55,817 nt of DNA, taken from positions 1 to 55,817 of the forward strand of contig FOCD01000009.1 of the NCBI GenBank assembly GCA_900110015.1, written 5' to 3'. Under the pieces are notes generated by a model. It did not search any database, was not told where the DNA came from, and saw only the letters and a list, made by a program, of their open reading frames with translations. The DNA is from Terribacillus saccharophilus. GTDB taxonomy: Bacteria > Bacillota > Bacilli > Bacillales > Amphibacillaceae. The position numbers were made by a program, and so were the translations under genes. Of the stretch, positions 1 through 11,232 are shown in pieces; positions within the stretch are counted from its first letter, which is position 1, and each line of letters begins with the position of its first letter.

Positions 1-191
1 ATCCGGTATTAGCTCCGGTTTCCCGAAGTTATCCCAGTCTTACAGGCAGGTTGCCCACGTGTTACTCACCCGTCCGCCGCTCATTCCACCAGAATCACCC
101 CGAAGGGGTCATCTGGTTTCCTGCGCTCGACTTGCATGTATTAGGCACGCCGCCAGCGTTCGTCCTGAGCCAAGATCAAACTCTCCATGAA
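1..191 (-). rRNA. 16S rRNA, 5' end (partial)
   Basis: Read on the minus strand, the sequence starts with the conserved 16S opening AGAGTTTGATC (positions 174-184) followed by the GGCTCAGGACGAACGC block. The mature 5' end is placed near 191 by analogy with the E. coli and B. subtilis 16S starts. The gene runs off the left edge, so only about 190 nt are present. It begins an rRNA operon transcribed leftward out of the window. Confidence 0.97.
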
Positions 192-318
192 AGTTTTGAT
201 GCTTTTGCTCGTTAGAGCTGACGTTGATCTTACGATCTTGTCGTTTAATTCGTAATTGGTTGTTTTGTTCAGTTTTCAAAGATCAATTTCATTCTGCCGC
301 TCATTTGGCGACTAGAAC

Positions 319-348
319 ATCATATCATGTTTTAACTTTCGTTGTCAA
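319..348 (-). promoter_or_regulatory. rrn promoter P2 (sigma-A)
   Basis: On the minus strand there is a perfect -35 TTGACA (343-348), an 18-bp spacer and a -10 TATGAT (319-324). It lies about 130 bp before the 16S mature end and drives the 16S gene. Bacillus rRNA operons typically carry such tandem promoters. Confidence 0.88.
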
Positions 349-403
349 CATGTTTTTTGTTTTTGTTTCTCGTGTTTGCCGCTTCGTTTGAAGCAACTTT
401 AAT

Positions 404-432
404 AATTTACCATGGATGTAATGGCATTGCAA
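404..432 (-). promoter_or_regulatory. rrn promoter P1 (sigma-A) with upstream A/T tract
   Basis: On the minus strand -35 TTGCAA (427-432) is separated by 17 bp from -10 TAAATT (404-409), about 84 bp upstream of P2. Directly upstream of the -35 box (433-460) is a run of A and T tracts that resembles an UP element. The rest of 192-529 is the rRNA leader and lysS downstream region; I see no gene in it. Confidence 0.7.
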
Positions 433-529
433 TAGTTTTTTTAAAGAAATGTTAAACTTTCTTACAAACTGTTACATAGCATTATCTCTCATTCGTTTGC
501 ATTCTATGCAAATGCCTATATAAATGTGA

Positions 530-561
530 AAAGGAGAAGGGCAGAATAGCCCTTCTCCTTT
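530..561 (-). terminator. lysS intrinsic terminator
   Basis: Perfect 13-bp inverted repeat (530-542 and 549-561) with a 6-nt loop directly after the lysS stop codon. On the minus strand it runs into a short U-rich tail. It separates lysS from the rRNA promoters. Confidence 0.85.
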
Positions 562-564
562 CTA

Positions 565-2082
<1,518 letters not shown>

Positions 2083-2092
2083 CTATAATGCT

Positions 2093-2121
2093 AAAAAAAA
2101 ACTGCCAGCATGACTGGCAGT
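2093..2121 (-). terminator. Intrinsic terminator inside lysS leader / after dusB
   Basis: Perfect 8-bp stem (2101-2108 with 2114-2121, 5-nt loop) followed on the minus strand by a run of eight or more U residues. It lies about 90 bp downstream of the dusB stop, and also about 50-80 nt downstream of a good sigma-A promoter and 44 nt upstream of the lysS start. It therefore both ends dusB transcripts and could act as an attenuator for lysS. Confidence 0.85.
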
Positions 2122-2171
2122 ATCGTTCGTCCTCGTATAATGCAAGGTTTTCCGCATTGCTACCTCGTATT

Positions 2172-2200
2172 AGTATAGAAAAGCAGCCATGCTGTGTCAA
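2172..2200 (-). promoter_or_regulatory. lysS promoter (sigma-A)
   Basis: Minus strand: perfect -35 TTGACA (2195-2200), 17-bp spacer, -10 TATACT (2172-2177). The predicted start near 2165 gives a leader of about 115 nt that includes the terminator at 2093-2121. The octamer ATACGAGG occurs twice in this region (2163-2170 and 2131-2138). Confidence 0.75.
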
Positions 2201-2213
2201 TAAAGCACGCTGA

Positions 2214-3203
2214 TTAAAACATTGCCATAGAAGCTTCCGCTTGGTCTGCAAAATCGTAAAGCAGATTCGCCATGTCTTCTTTTGTAGTAGTTTCATTAAT
2301 CAACTTGCGAACTTTCCCAGTACCATCTAACCCTTTCAAATACCAGGCAGCATGCTTGCGCATTTCCATGATCGCTACTCTTTCGCCTTTCAGACGAACT
2401 AAGCGTTCCATGTGCAGCACACAAACGTCGATCTTCTCACGCGGTTTTGGTTCGTCCAACATCTCGCCTGTTTCCAAGTAATGAACAGTTCTATATATCA
2501 TCCACGGATCTCCAAGAGCAGCTCGCCCGATCATAACTGCATCAACACCCGTCTCTTCCAATCGCTGTTTGGCGATTTGCGGCGTTGTAATATCGCCATT
2601 CCCAATGACAGGAATCGAAACGGATTCCTTCACTTGGCGGATGATATCCCAGTTAGCAAGTCCTTCATAATGCTGCTCACGTGTACGGCCATGCAATGCA
2701 ACTGCTGCTGCTCCTGCTTCTTGCAGCGCTTGTGCATTCTCCACAGCATAAATCGTACTGTCGTCCCACCCTGTACGCATTTTAACAGTTACCGGCTTTT
2801 TGACTTCTTTTACAACCGCAGATACCATTTCAAAGATTTTCTCCGGCTGAAGCAGCCAGCGGGAACCTGCCATGTTCTTGGTGATCTTCGGTGCTGGACA
2901 ACCCATATTAATGTCAATAATGTCAGCTGTTGTATTCTGATCGACGAATTTAGCAGCTTCCACCAGTGTTTCGGGATTAGATCCAAAGATTTGTAAGCTC
3001 ATTGGCTTTTCCTGTTCATCTATATAAAGCATGTTCATCGTTTTGGCGTTCCTAGTTACGATGCCGTTATCACTAATCATTTCTGCACATACGATACCAG
3101 CCCCGAATTCCTTTACAGTCAATCGGAATGCTGAATTACTGATGCCAGCCATCGGCGCCAAGACCACTTGGTTCTTTATGGTGATATCACCGATTTTGAA
3201 CAA
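2214..3203 (-). CDS. dusB: tRNA-dihydrouridine synthase B
   Basis: FMN-dependent enzyme that reduces uridine to dihydrouridine in the D-loop of tRNAs. The TIM-barrel start carries the FMN-binding APMAG motif at residues 16-20. The catalytic cysteine is in NMGCPAPK (Cys102), and the FMN phosphate site is in VIGNGDITTP and MIGRAALGDPW. At 329 residues it is of normal length, and its sequence tracks B. subtilis YacF closely. It sits directly downstream of folK (27-nt gap), probably as the end of the folate operon. The small helix-turn-helix gene yazB that lies between them in B. subtilis is missing. Confidence 0.96.
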   Translation of the reverse strand: MFKIGDITIKNQVVLAPMAGISNSAFRLTVKEFGAGIVCAEMISDNGIVTRNAKTMNMLYIDEQEKPMSLQIFGSNPETLVEAAKFVDQNTTADIIDINMGCPAPKITKNMAGSRWLLQPEKIFEMVSAVVKEVKKPVTVKMRTGWDDSTIYAVENAQALQEAGAAAVALHGRTREQHYEGLANWDIIRQVKESVSIPVIGNGDITTPQIAKQRLEETGVDAVMIGRAALGDPWMIYRTVHYLETGEMLDEPKPREKIDVCVLHMERLVRLKGERVAIMEMRKHAAWYLKGLDGTGKVRKLINETTTKEDMANLLYDFADQAEASMAMF

Positions 3204-3230
3204 CGTCTTTACCTCCCATTTTGTCTTTCA

Positions 3231-3728
3231 TTATATATTTAATGAACCCCAGCTTCTAACACCTTGCACATCCTGAGCTGGTAATGTATCCAGCCATTCC
3301 TGCACTCTTTTTTCTTTAAGGAGCAACTCAGGAGCTATTTCAGCTAAAGGCACTAATACAAACGCTCGTTCATGCATGCGCGAATGGGGAAGAATAAGTT
3401 CCTCAACATTCATATTTTCTGTACTATACAACAAAATGTCAAGGTCCACTGTCCTCGGTCCCCAACGGATGATCCGCTTACGCCCTAAATCCTGTTCGAT
3501 TTTTTGACAGATACGCAGCAGTTCCATTGGATCCAAGCTTGTTTCCACCTCTGCAACCAAGTTCAGGAACTGATCTTGGTTCTCATAGCCTACTGGTTCG
3601 GTTTCATATACAGTCGATACCTGATTCAACTTTATCTCCTCGTGCTCACTCAGCATCTGAATAGCCTGCTGTAAATACGTCTCCCTTGGGGCTATATTTG
3701 ATCCCAGTGCAATCCACGCCTGTTTCAT
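3231..3728 (-). CDS. folK: 2-amino-4-hydroxy-6-hydroxymethyldihydropteridine pyrophosphokinase (HPPK)
   Basis: Transfers pyrophosphate from ATP to 6-hydroxymethyl-dihydropterin, the step before dihydropteroate synthase in folate synthesis. The HPPK signature RWGPRTVDLDILLY is clear (about residues 87-100), and ALGSN near the N terminus forms the pterin-binding start. At 165 residues it has the family length. Its ATG overlaps the folB stop as ATGA, so the two are probably translationally coupled. Confidence 0.96.
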   Translation of the reverse strand: MKQAWIALGSNIAPRETYLQQAIQMLSEHEEIKLNQVSTVYETEPVGYENQDQFLNLVAEVETSLDPMELLRICQKIEQDLGRKRIIRWGPRTVDLDILLYSTENMNVEELILPHSRMHERAFVLVPLAEIAPELLLKEKRVQEWLDTLPAQDVQGVRSWGSLNI

Positions 3729-4090
3729 AGACGCTCCCGCCGTATTTCCACCGCTACCGATTCATAATGCCCTGCGATTGGAGGATTCGGTTTGATAACC
3801 TTCACTGTGCACGCCTCCAACAGAGAGAATGCTGCAAACAATTGCTTGGCGATCTCTTCTGCCACTGCTTCTACTAAATTCTTCGCTCGCCCTTCCACAA
3901 CACCTTTAATGACCTCAAACGCTTGTCCATAATGAATCGACTGCGTCATATCATCCGTTTCACCAGCTTTGCGGAGGTCAAGTTCCAGTACAGCATCTAC
4001 GATAAAACGCTGCCCTAACTTATTCTCTTCCGGAAATAAACCATGATAACCGTAGAATTGTAATTGATTCATATATATCTTATCCATCAT
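3725..4090 (-). CDS. folB: Dihydroneopterin aldolase
   Basis: Cleaves 7,8-dihydroneopterin to 6-hydroxymethyl-dihydropterin and glycolaldehyde, feeding FolK. The 121-residue length and the YGYHGLFPEENKLGQRF block near the N terminus are typical. The C-terminal VKVIKPNPPI segment contains the conserved catalytic lysine region. It starts immediately after the folP stop and overlaps folK by 4 nt, forming a tight folP-folB-folK operon. Either of two adjacent ATGs could be the start. Confidence 0.95.
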   Translation of the reverse strand: MMDKIYMNQLQFYGYHGLFPEENKLGQRFIVDAVLELDLRKAGETDDMTQSIHYGQAFEVIKGVVEGRAKNLVEAVAEEIAKQLFAAFSLLEACTVKVIKPNPPIAGHYESVAVEIRRERL

Positions 4091-4906
4091 TTACTCCTTC
4101 CCTACTAACGCATCCATCATTTTCACGATTCGGGCTGTTTGTTTCACTTCATGCACCCGAACCATATGTATGCCCTTTGTAATACCAAACGCTGTCGTAG
4201 CTGCTGTACCTTCATCTCGTTGGTCTGCAGGCAGATCAAGTATCGTCCCAATAAATCTTTTTCGCGATGTACCTAGAAGGATAGGATAGCCCAATGCCGA
4301 GATCTTATCTAACTCACGTATAGCTGTCATATTTTCATCAAAAGACTTAGCAAATCCTACACCTGGATCGAGCCAAATTTCCTGACTTTTAACGCCTGCA
4401 TTATGAGCGATTTCGATACTTTCCTTCAAATCTGTAATCATATCCGGAATTAAATCGTTATAATGCGCCTTCTCACGGTTATGCATCAAAATGATCGGAA
4501 CGCCCAGACGCGCTGCTACATGCGCCATATCAGGGTCATACTTCGCTCCCCATATATCATTAATAATCGATGCACCAGCTTTGATAGCTGCTTCTGCTGT
4601 CTTTGCTTTGTACGTATCAATAGAAATCGGTAAATCAACTACTTCTTTAATGGCCTGTATTGCTGGCACAACGCGCGCGATCTCTTCATCTACTGATACA
4701 GGTTCATACCCCGGCCGGGTTGACTCCCCGCCAATATCCAATATATCCGCTCCCTCAGCCGCAAGCTTTTGAGCTTGTTTAACAGCAGCTTCTACATTTG
4801 TATAACTGCCTCCGTCTGAGAAGGAATCAGGCGTCACGTTAATAATCCCCATTACAAGCGTTTGCTTAGAAAGATCATATTCTTTATTGCCGATTATGCG
4901 CTTCAT
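4091..4906 (-). CDS. folP: Dihydropteroate synthase
   Basis: Condenses p-aminobenzoate with hydroxymethyl-dihydropterin pyrophosphate; this is the sulfonamide target. Both DHPS signatures are visible: GIINVTPDSFSDGG (residues 20-33) and ILDIGGESTRPG. The pterin-site GTSRKRFIG lies near residue 215. It has 271 residues, and GAGAGG lies about 10 nt before the ATG. In B. subtilis pabB, pabA and pabC precede this gene; here cysK comes directly before it, so p-aminobenzoate synthesis genes must lie elsewhere or be absent (inference). Confidence 0.96.
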   Translation of the reverse strand: MKRIIGNKEYDLSKQTLVMGIINVTPDSFSDGGSYTNVEAAVKQAQKLAAEGADILDIGGESTRPGYEPVSVDEEIARVVPAIQAIKEVVDLPISIDTYKAKTAEAAIKAGASIINDIWGAKYDPDMAHVAARLGVPIILMHNREKAHYNDLIPDMITDLKESIEIAHNAGVKSQEIWLDPGVGFAKSFDENMTAIRELDKISALGYPILLGTSRKRFIGTILDLPADQRDEGTAATTAFGITKGIHMVRVHEVKQTARIVKMMDALVGKE

Positions 4907-4960
4907 ATAACGTCAACCTCTCGTTCAATCTATCTTTCTAGTGTACACGAATCCGTGCAT

Positions 4961-4993
4961 AAAAAAACACCCCCGCTATGATAGGCAGGGGCT
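4961..4993 (-). terminator. cysK terminator
   Basis: GC-rich hairpin in the cysK-folP gap; on the minus strand a CCCC(U)GC...GCGGGG stem is followed by seven U residues. It makes cysK an independent transcript from the folate genes. Confidence 0.85.
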
Positions 4994-5003
4994 TTCCGTT
5001 CAA

Positions 5004-5927
5004 TTAGTCTTCAAATTGGTATAGTGGAGTAGAGAGGTAGCGCTCACCGTTACTCGGAACGACAGCTAATACTTTCTTGCCTGCCCCAAGCTCTTTTGCA
5101 ACCTTCTTGGCAGCAAAGATGGCAGCTCCAGTAGAAACCCCGCCCAGCAAGCCTTCCTTGGCAGCTGTTTCTCTGGCAGTAGCATACGCTTCATCATTCT
5201 CTACTTGAATGATTTCAGAGTAAATATCCGTATCCAGGATAGTTGGAACAAAACCTGCACCAATACCTTGAATTTTATGCGGTCCCGGCTTTCCGCCTGA
5301 TAGAACAGGAGAGCTGGCCGGTTCAACCGCGATGATGCGGATATCCTTATTCAATTCTTTCAGAACTTGACCTACCCCTGTAATTGTACCACCTGTCCCG
5401 ATTCCTGCAACAAACGCATCAAGGTCGCCACCAAATTCGGCCGCAATCTCCTTACCTGTCGTGCGTGCATGAATGGCAGGATTAGCTTCGTTCTTGAACT
5501 GCTGCGGCATGAAATAGCCATGTTCTTTTTGCAATTCTTCCGCCTTCTGAATGGCACCTTTCATTCCTTCTGCCCCTGGAGTTAATACCAATTGAGCTCC
5601 ATAGGCACGAAGCAGGTTACGTCTTTCCGTACTCATTGTATCCGGCATAACAAGAATAGCTTTATAGCCTTTAATAGCTGCCACTAGAGCAAGGCCGATA
5701 CCTGTGTTCCCGCTTGTCGGTTCGATGATTGTGTCACCTAGCTTCAATCTGCCGTTTTCTTCTGCATCTTCAATCATTGCAAGTGCAATCCGATCCTTAA
5801 CAGATCCGCCTGGATTCTGGAATTCCAGTTTTACATAAATCTCAGCACTATCACTGTCCGCTGTACGATTAAGCTTAACGATTGGTGTGTTTCCGATCAA
5901 TTCAGAAATGGATGATGCAATTGCCAT
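5004..5927 (-). CDS. cysK: Cysteine synthase (O-acetylserine sulfhydrylase)
   Basis: PLP enzyme making L-cysteine from O-acetylserine and sulfide. The PLP lysine is in [11 protein letters not shown] (about residue 44), the phosphate-binding loop is in PTSGNTG (about 70-76), and the substrate/PLP loop GTGGTITG is at about 177-184. At 307 residues it is full length. AGGGGG lies 7 nt before the ATG. It has its own promoter and terminator, so it is monocistronic. The gene yacD, upstream of cysK in B. subtilis, is absent here. Confidence 0.97.
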   Translation of the reverse strand: MAIASSISELIGNTPIVKLNRTADSDSAEIYVKLEFQNPGGSVKDRIALAMIEDAEENGRLKLGDTIIEPTSGNTGIGLALVAAIKGYKAILVMPDTMSTERRNLLRAYGAQLVLTPGAEGMKGAIQKAEELQKEHGYFMPQQFKNEANPAIHARTTGKEIAAEFGGDLDAFVAGIGTGGTITGVGQVLKELNKDIRIIAVEPASSPVLSGGKPGPHKIQGIGAGFVPTILDTDIYSEIIQVENDEAYATARETAAKEGLLGGVSTGAAIFAAKKVAKELGAGKKVLAVVPSNGERYLSTPLYQFED

Positions 5928-5970
5928 GATTATTCCCCCTAATTCCCACTAATTTAATTGGATTTATTTA

Positions 5971-5999
5971 ACTGTAAGCAAAATAGTGCTAAAAGTCAA
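5971..5999 (-). promoter_or_regulatory. cysK promoter (sigma-A)
   Basis: Minus strand -35 TTGACT (5994-5999), 17-bp spacer, -10 TACAGT (5971-5976), about 40 bp before the cysK start. I could not make a confident CymR operator call. Confidence 0.7.
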
Positions 6000-6015
6000 T
6001 CCAAATGGGAGGGCT

Positions 6016-6885
6016 TCATCGAAGCAATTCTTTTAATTCGTCTTCCGTAAACGTATACGTTTCATTACAGAAGTGGCAGTTTGCCTCTGCTCCGTGATCT
6101 TCATCAATCATCGCTTGGATCTCTTCGTTCCCTAGACTCTTAATTGCATTCTGAATACGATCCTTAGAGCATTGGCAAGTAAAGCTAACCGGCATAGTAT
6201 CGAGGAATTTGATATTCTCTTCTCCTATCAGCATCTCGAGGATCTGTTCCGGTGTATTTCCTTCTCTGATCAATGTGGAAATCGGGGCAATGGAGCTGAT
6301 CCGCTCTTCCAATTGTGTAATGATTGCATCGTCTGCTCCCGGCAGTACTTGCAAAATAAATCCGCCAGCAGCAAGGATAGTATGATCCGGATTAACCAAT
6401 ACACCCGCACCTACTGCAGAAGGTACCTGTTCGGAGTTAGCGAAATAATATGTGAAGTCCTCCCCAATTTCTCCAGAAACGATCGGCACTTGACCGGTAA
6501 ACATTTCTTTCAAACCAAGATCCTTCGCTACACTCAACGTTCCGACAGTACCTACAGCACGCGAAACATCCAGTTTTCCGATGGAGTTTAGTTCAAAGTC
6601 AACATGCGGATTTGTGATATACCCTCTCACTTCACCTTTTGCATTGCTGTCTACAATAATCGGTCCGACTGGTCCGTCGCCTTCAACCTTTACCGTCAGC
6701 TTGTCTTCTCCTTTAAGCATAACGCCCATCATCGTGCTTATTGTCAGCGTACGTCCAAGCGCTGCCGATGCCGTTGCCCATGTATCGTGACGGCGACGTG
6801 CTTCCTCCACTAATTCTGTTGATTGTATCGCGTAAGCACGGATATTTCCGTTGAATCCTGTTGCTTTAATTAAATAATCACCCAT
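6016..6885 (-). CDS. hslO: Hsp33, redox-regulated chaperone
   Basis: Cytosolic holdase chaperone activated by oxidation. The C-terminal zinc/redox switch has four cysteines, in CQCS and CHFC; these bind zinc when reduced and form disulfides on oxidative stress. The N-terminal beta-rich domain matches B. subtilis HslO (YacC). I chose the ATG at 6885 (289 residues) because its MGDYLIKA start aligns with MDYLVKA. Its Shine-Dalgarno AGGAG is rather far (13 nt), so the start is slightly uncertain. It follows ftsH directly; coaX, which lies between them in B. subtilis, is missing. Confidence 0.93.
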   Translation of the reverse strand: MGDYLIKATGFNGNIRAYAIQSTELVEEARRRHDTWATASAALGRTLTISTMMGVMLKGEDKLTVKVEGDGPVGPIIVDSNAKGEVRGYITNPHVDFELNSIGKLDVSRAVGTVGTLSVAKDLGLKEMFTGQVPIVSGEIGEDFTYYFANSEQVPSAVGAGVLVNPDHTILAAGGFILQVLPGADDAIITQLEERISSIAPISTLIREGNTPEQILEMLIGEENIKFLDTMPVSFTCQCSKDRIQNAIKSLGNEEIQAMIDEDHGAEANCHFCNETYTFTEDELKELLR

Positions 6886-7011
6886 GAGAGCAATGTCACT
6901 CCTTCTATATATATCAACCGTTATCGGCCTATTTTTTTCCACAAGGTATTGTTTATCTTATCATAATCCTTCTGGTAAATCCTTTTATATGTTTACTATA
7001 CCCAAACAGAG

Positions 7012-7039
7012 AAAAAGGCCTCCTGGAAGGAGACCTTTT
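7012..7039 (-). terminator. ftsH terminator
   Basis: Hairpin of about 11 bp with one mismatch (AAAAGG.CTCCT with AGGAG.CCTTTT) directly after the ftsH stop, with a U-rich tail on the minus strand. Confidence 0.75.
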
Positions 7040-7042
7040 CTT

Positions 7043-9091
7043 TTATGCTTTTGGACGATCATCTGAATCATCATTTGTTCGCGGGTTATCTTCAGGTATA
7101 CCTGACTGATCCGGCGATTTGGAAACATCTTCATCGATGGCTGTGTCATCGGATGGAGTTGCTTCCTTTTCTTCCTGCGGCTGGATTGTGACAGTTACAT
7201 CGTCGTCACTCTCTTTCAACAGGCTAGTTTTCTTTTCAGATTTGCTGCGTTCAGCGACAATCTCATCCTCTGTAGGAAGGCGTCCTTTATCAAACAATGT
7301 TTGAATTTGGAAAGCATCCAATGTTTCGATCTCAAGGAGTGTTTGAGCAATAAGCTCAAGCTTCTCTTTGTTTTCAGTAAGAATCTGCTTCGCACGTGCA
7401 TAACACTGATTGATGAAGTTCTGTACTTCTTGATCGATTTCATAGGCGATTGCATCACTATATGTTTGTTCATTTTGAATATCACGGCCGAGGAATACAT
7501 TACCGCCACTGCTAGTGAACTGCAACGGTCCGATCTTATCACTCATACCATATTCGGTAACCATTTTACGGGCAATACCTGTTGCGCGTTGGAAGTCATT
7601 ATGAGCTCCGGTGCTTACTTCACCGAAGATGACCTCTTCTGCTACACGTCCGCCGAGTAAACCGGTAATCTTATCAAGCAATTCTGGCTTGGTCATGAAA
7701 TAGCGGTCTTCTCTTGGAAGCATGACAGCATAACCGCCTGCTTGGCCTCGAGGAACGATAGTAACTTTATGCACCATATCTGCATCATCAAGCACCATAC
7801 CGATAACGGTATGTCCGCTCTCATGATAAGCAACGATATTACGTTCTTTCTTAGATATAACTCGGCTTTTCTTCGCTGGACCTGCAATAACACGGTCGAT
7901 CGCTTCATCAACGTCGTCCATGATGATTTGCTTACGGTCACTTCGAGCTGCTACGAGTGCAGCTTCATTCAATAGGTTCTCCAAATCTGCACCGGAGAAT
8001 CCTGGAGTACGCATCGCGATTGTACGCAGATTAACGGACTCATCAAGCGGTTTGTTGCGGGCATGTACTTTCAAGACTGCTTCACGTCCGCCTAGGTCAG
8101 GACGGTCAACTGTAATCTGACGGTCAAAACGACCTGGACGAAGAAGGGCTGGGTCAAGAATGTCTGCACGGTTTGTTGCGGCGATGATGATGATACCTTC
8201 ATTAGCACCGAAACCATCCATTTCAACAAGCAATTGGTTCAATGTCTGCTCACGCTCATCGTGTCCGCCGCCTAAACCGGCTCCACGCTGACGTCCAACT
8301 GCATCAATCTCATCAATAAAGATGATACATGGTGCATTTTTCTTCGCGTTTTCAAACAAATCACGTACACGGGATGCACCGACCCCTACAAACATCTCTA
8401 CAAAGTCCGAACCACTTATAGAGAAGAACGGCACGCCAGCTTCTCCTGCTACCGCACGAGCAAGCAATGTTTTACCTGTACCCGGAGGTCCCACAAGAAG
8501 GACACCTTTCGGGATTCGTGCTCCTACTGCGGAGAATTTGCGCGGATCTTTCAGGAAGTCAACAACTTCGACAAGCTCCTGCTTCTCTTCATCAGCTCCG
8601 GCTACATCACGGAACTTCACTTTCTTCTTCTCTTCGTTGTACATCTTCGCCTTGCTCTTACCGAAGTTCATCACTCGGCTTCCTCCACCTTGTGACTGAC
8701 TCATGAAGAACAAGAAGATTAGCACAAGCAGCAAGATAGGGAGAAGGGTTGTCAAAAGAGTCTGCCAGAAGCTTGGCTGCGGCTCTTCTTCCGTATTCAC
8801 TTCGACACCTTGATCATCTGCAGCAGCGAGAATATCATTCATCAGCTGTTCATTCTGAGGTACCTCAGCCTGGAACTGCGTATTATTCTCCGTCTCGCCT
8901 CGTACTGTAATGATATTATTAGTAGGCTGGACGGTCATGCTTTGTATATCACCACTCTCAAGCGTGGTTCTAAACTTGTTAATGTCGTACTGTTCGATTT
9001 CGTTCGTCTGATTCTTGAATAAGTTGATCACACCGATAATGACTACAAATATAATTATAACCATTAAGGTATTACGGAACACTTTGCTCAT
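7043..9091 (-). CDS. ftsH: ATP-dependent zinc metalloprotease FtsH
   Basis: Membrane-anchored AAA+ protease that degrades misfolded membrane and regulatory proteins; in B. subtilis it is needed for sporulation initiation. Two transmembrane helices (residues 8-25 and 111-130) flank a short external domain. The AAA module has Walker A GPPGTGKT (201-208), Walker B IIFIDEID (256-263) and the second region of homology near 307-325. The zinc site HESGH is at 423-427. The C-terminal tail is acidic and low-complexity. At 682 residues it is somewhat longer than B. subtilis FtsH. The GGAGG ribosome-binding site is 6 nt upstream. Confidence 0.98.
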   Translation of the reverse strand: MSKVFRNTLMVIIIFVVIIGVINLFKNQTNEIEQYDINKFRTTLESGDIQSMTVQPTNNIITVRGETENNTQFQAEVPQNEQLMNDILAAADDQGVEVNTEEEPQPSFWQTLLTTLLPILLLVLIFLFFMSQSQGGGSRVMNFGKSKAKMYNEEKKKVKFRDVAGADEEKQELVEVVDFLKDPRKFSAVGARIPKGVLLVGPPGTGKTLLARAVAGEAGVPFFSISGSDFVEMFVGVGASRVRDLFENAKKNAPCIIFIDEIDAVGRQRGAGLGGGHDEREQTLNQLLVEMDGFGANEGIIIIAATNRADILDPALLRPGRFDRQITVDRPDLGGREAVLKVHARNKPLDESVNLRTIAMRTPGFSGADLENLLNEAALVAARSDRKQIIMDDVDEAIDRVIAGPAKKSRVISKKERNIVAYHESGHTVIGMVLDDADMVHKVTIVPRGQAGGYAVMLPREDRYFMTKPELLDKITGLLGGRVAEEVIFGEVSTGAHNDFQRATGIARKMVTEYGMSDKIGPLQFTSSGGNVFLGRDIQNEQTYSDAIAYEIDQEVQNFINQCYARAKQILTENKEKLELIAQTLLEIETLDAFQIQTLFDKGRLPTEDEIVAERSKSEKKTSLLKESDDDVTVTIQPQEEKEATPSDDTAIDEDVSKSPDQSGIPEDNPRTNDDSDDRPKA

Positions 9092-9126
9092 TGCCTACCT
9101 CCTCCCAAACGAGAAAACTATAGTAA

Positions 9127-9156
9127 ATACTACCATATGCAAAACCTGCTATACAA
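9127..9156 (-). promoter_or_regulatory. ftsH promoter (sigma-A)
   Basis: Minus strand -35 TTGTAT (9151-9156), 18-bp spacer, -10 TAGTAT (9127-9132) preceded by TGG, giving an extended -10 character. Confidence 0.5.
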
Positions 9157-9207
9157 CTAAATACCCTTTACCTTATGTAAAAGGAAGATGATCCATACCG
9201 GTACCGA

Positions 9208-9759
9208 TTATTCGGCACGGGCGCCGCCATATACTTCCGGTTTTAAAACACCGATATACGGCAAATTGCGATATTTCTCCTGATAATCCAAACCGTAGCC
9301 GACAACGAATTCATTTGGCACACGGAAACCGACCAAGTCCGCCTGGATCTTCGCCGTACGTCCTGAAGGCTTATCAAGAAGCGTGACGATTTTAATCGAC
9401 TTCGCTTTCCGGTATTTGAACAAATCCACCAGATAGCTCAAAGTAAGACCACTGTCGATGATATCCTCGATGATCAAAAGATCTCTGCCTTCCACTTTTG
9501 TATCCAAGTCCTTGACGATTTTTACTTCACCAGAAGATGTCATACCGCCGCCGTAGCTGGACACATCCATGAAATCCATCTCCAGATGTGTATCCATATG
9601 ACGGAGTACATCGGACATGAATGGAAGGGCACCCTTCAATACGCCGATAGCAAGCGGGAATGAATCCTTGTATTCCTCTGTAAGCTGCTTGCCGATCTCA
9701 GCGCATTTCGCTTCAATCTCTTCCTTCGTTATCAGTACTTTCTCAATCTCATCATGCAT
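9208..9759 (-). CDS. hpt: Hypoxanthine phosphoribosyltransferase
   Basis: Purine salvage enzyme converting hypoxanthine or guanine plus PRPP to IMP or GMP. The PRPP-binding motif [14 protein letters not shown] is at about residues 94-107, and the [15 protein letters not shown] block supplies the base-binding site. Length is 183 residues. Its start overlaps the end of tilS by 8 nt, so the two are co-transcribed, as in B. subtilis. In B. subtilis FtsH, HprT and TilS form a neighbouring essential set. Confidence 0.96.
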   Translation of the reverse strand: MHDEIEKVLITKEEIEAKCAEIGKQLTEEYKDSFPLAIGVLKGALPFMSDVLRHMDTHLEMDFMDVSSYGGGMTSSGEVKIVKDLDTKVEGRDLLIIEDIIDSGLTLSYLVDLFKYRKAKSIKIVTLLDKPSGRTAKIQADLVGFRVPNEFVVGYGLDYQEKYRNLPYIGVLKPEVYGGARAE

Positions 9760-11170
9760 TGCTCGGTCCTCCTGTTTGTTCCCCTTTTTTCGCTTGGTAG
9801 CACAGACGCAAATAGCTGCCTGATTCTCCTGTTGTTCTGCCTGTTTCCCCTTTTCTTAAACCGATAAGCCATAAAATGGTGCCAGTCGCATCCTCCACAA
9901 TCGGCCAGTCCCGCCTTTTAACAGCCGGAATTTTTTCATCAATGAAAATATCTTTTACTTTTTTGGTCCCTCTCATTCCGCGCAGCTTCATTTTGTCGCC
10001 ATTTTTCCTTGTACGGACCTGCAAAGGCAAGGTAACATCCGCCAGGGGCAATACGAAGACGTGGGAACCGTTTTCGGTTGAGTGTGGGGTAAAAGAAGCC
10101 GTTAATAGAGATCCATCAGGTAACGTGACGCTTCCGGGAGCGTGAAATGTATAGTGGAATAAGTCCTTCGCCTCATTACAGAAAGAAACCGTCATTCGGC
10201 TATAGGACTTTGTCAGTTGTAATCCTGCCGGAAAATCTAAAGAGCTGTTTGCTTTAGAGCTAGCTATCAGTTCAAAGAACTGCGCTTCGTGCCGATGGTG
10301 CAAGTCCACCGGAAGCGCTTGATACAGATACATCAATATTAGATGATACACTCTTCTTTGTAAAGCAATCGGGTATGTAAGAAATCGGTCTATTTCAAAG
10401 GCTGCCGCCTGTTTCCCGGCATCATAATCCACTACTTCTGCAAACATCTCCGCTGCCTGTCCTTCCAGATAAGCTTCATCTGCTTTAAGCGCTTCGCTAA
10501 AGCGCTGCGCATGCTGATGGAATGTCGGGAATTCTGTTTTTATAGGCGCAAGGACACGATGTCTGAAGAAATTACGCGTGTAATCTTCTGTAGCGTTAGA
10601 AGGATCGATACGATACGGTATGTCGTGCCGTTCACAATATTGTTGAATTTGCACTTTGCTGCACGATAACATCGGTCGGATGAGTTCTCCGCTAGCGAAT
10701 GACCTTGTAATATCCATGCCGCTGACTGCAGCAGGATTAGATCCGCGTGCCAGCCGCATCAAAATGGTTTCTGCCTGATCGTCCCCATGATGAGCAAGAA
10801 ACAAAGCTTCTGCCCCATAACGATCCATGCATTCCTCAAAATAGCGGTAGCGCATTTCCCTCGCTGCAACCTGGGTGCTTTGCTGATGCTCTTTCTTCCA
10901 TCCTGGAACATCTAAAGTTACAGTTTCAGATACAATTCCCCAATTTTGACATGTTTCTTTCACAAATACCGTATCTAACCTAGATTCCTCGCCCCGCAAA
11001 CCATGATCGACACTTAAGGCGATAATATGCCAATTTTGCCGCTGGCTTTGTTCCTTTAGGAAATGGAGCAGCGCCATCGAATCCGGTCCGCCAGATACAC
11101 CTACCAAGATAGTTGTACCTTCCTTCCATAAACCATGTCTGTCCATAAATGCTGTCACAGTCTGTTCCAT
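9752..11170 (-). CDS. tilS: tRNA(Ile)-lysidine synthase
   Basis: Modifies the CAU anticodon of tRNA-Ile2 with lysine so that it reads AUA. The PP-loop ATP motif SGGPDS is at residues 26-31. The N-terminal ATPase domain is followed by the TilS substrate-binding domains ([19 protein letters not shown] region near the C terminus). At 472 residues it matches B. subtilis length. It is preceded by 62 nt containing no clear element and overlaps hpt downstream. Confidence 0.95.
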   Translation of the reverse strand: MEQTVTAFMDRHGLWKEGTTILVGVSGGPDSMALLHFLKEQSQRQNWHIIALSVDHGLRGEESRLDTVFVKETCQNWGIVSETVTLDVPGWKKEHQQSTQVAAREMRYRYFEECMDRYGAEALFLAHHGDDQAETILMRLARGSNPAAVSGMDITRSFASGELIRPMLSCSKVQIQQYCERHDIPYRIDPSNATEDYTRNFFRHRVLAPIKTEFPTFHQHAQRFSEALKADEAYLEGQAAEMFAEVVDYDAGKQAAAFEIDRFLTYPIALQRRVYHLILMYLYQALPVDLHHRHEAQFFELIASSKANSSLDFPAGLQLTKSYSRMTVSFCNEAKDLFHYTFHAPGSVTLPDGSLLTASFTPHSTENGSHVFVLPLADVTLPLQVRTRKNGDKMKLRGMRGTKKVKDIFIDEKIPAVKRRDWPIVEDATGTILWLIGLRKGETGRTTGESGSYLRLCYQAKKGEQTGGPSNA

Positions 11171-11232
11171 TTACCGTCATCCTTATGTAGTTGCTGCTTT
11201 TATCGTACCACTTATGCAGCAAGACAAAAAGT

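Noticed and set aside
2093-2170. T-box riboswitch before lysS (GGUAGCAAUGCGG resembles the T-box GGUGGUACCGCGG at 9 of 13 positions)
   Set aside because: The leader from the promoter is only about 70 nt before the terminator, too short for a stem I specifier domain, and the UGG that pairs with tRNA CCA is not intact. Kept only as an attenuator candidate.
2412-2996. Plus-strand reading frame of 194 codons opposite dusB
   Set aside because: Shadow of the conserved dusB gene, cysteine-rich without pattern, and no ribosome-binding site.
5928-6015. CymR operator or S-box riboswitch before cysK
   Set aside because: The gap is under 90 bp, contains no riboswitch-like structure, and no confident CymR motif could be made out.
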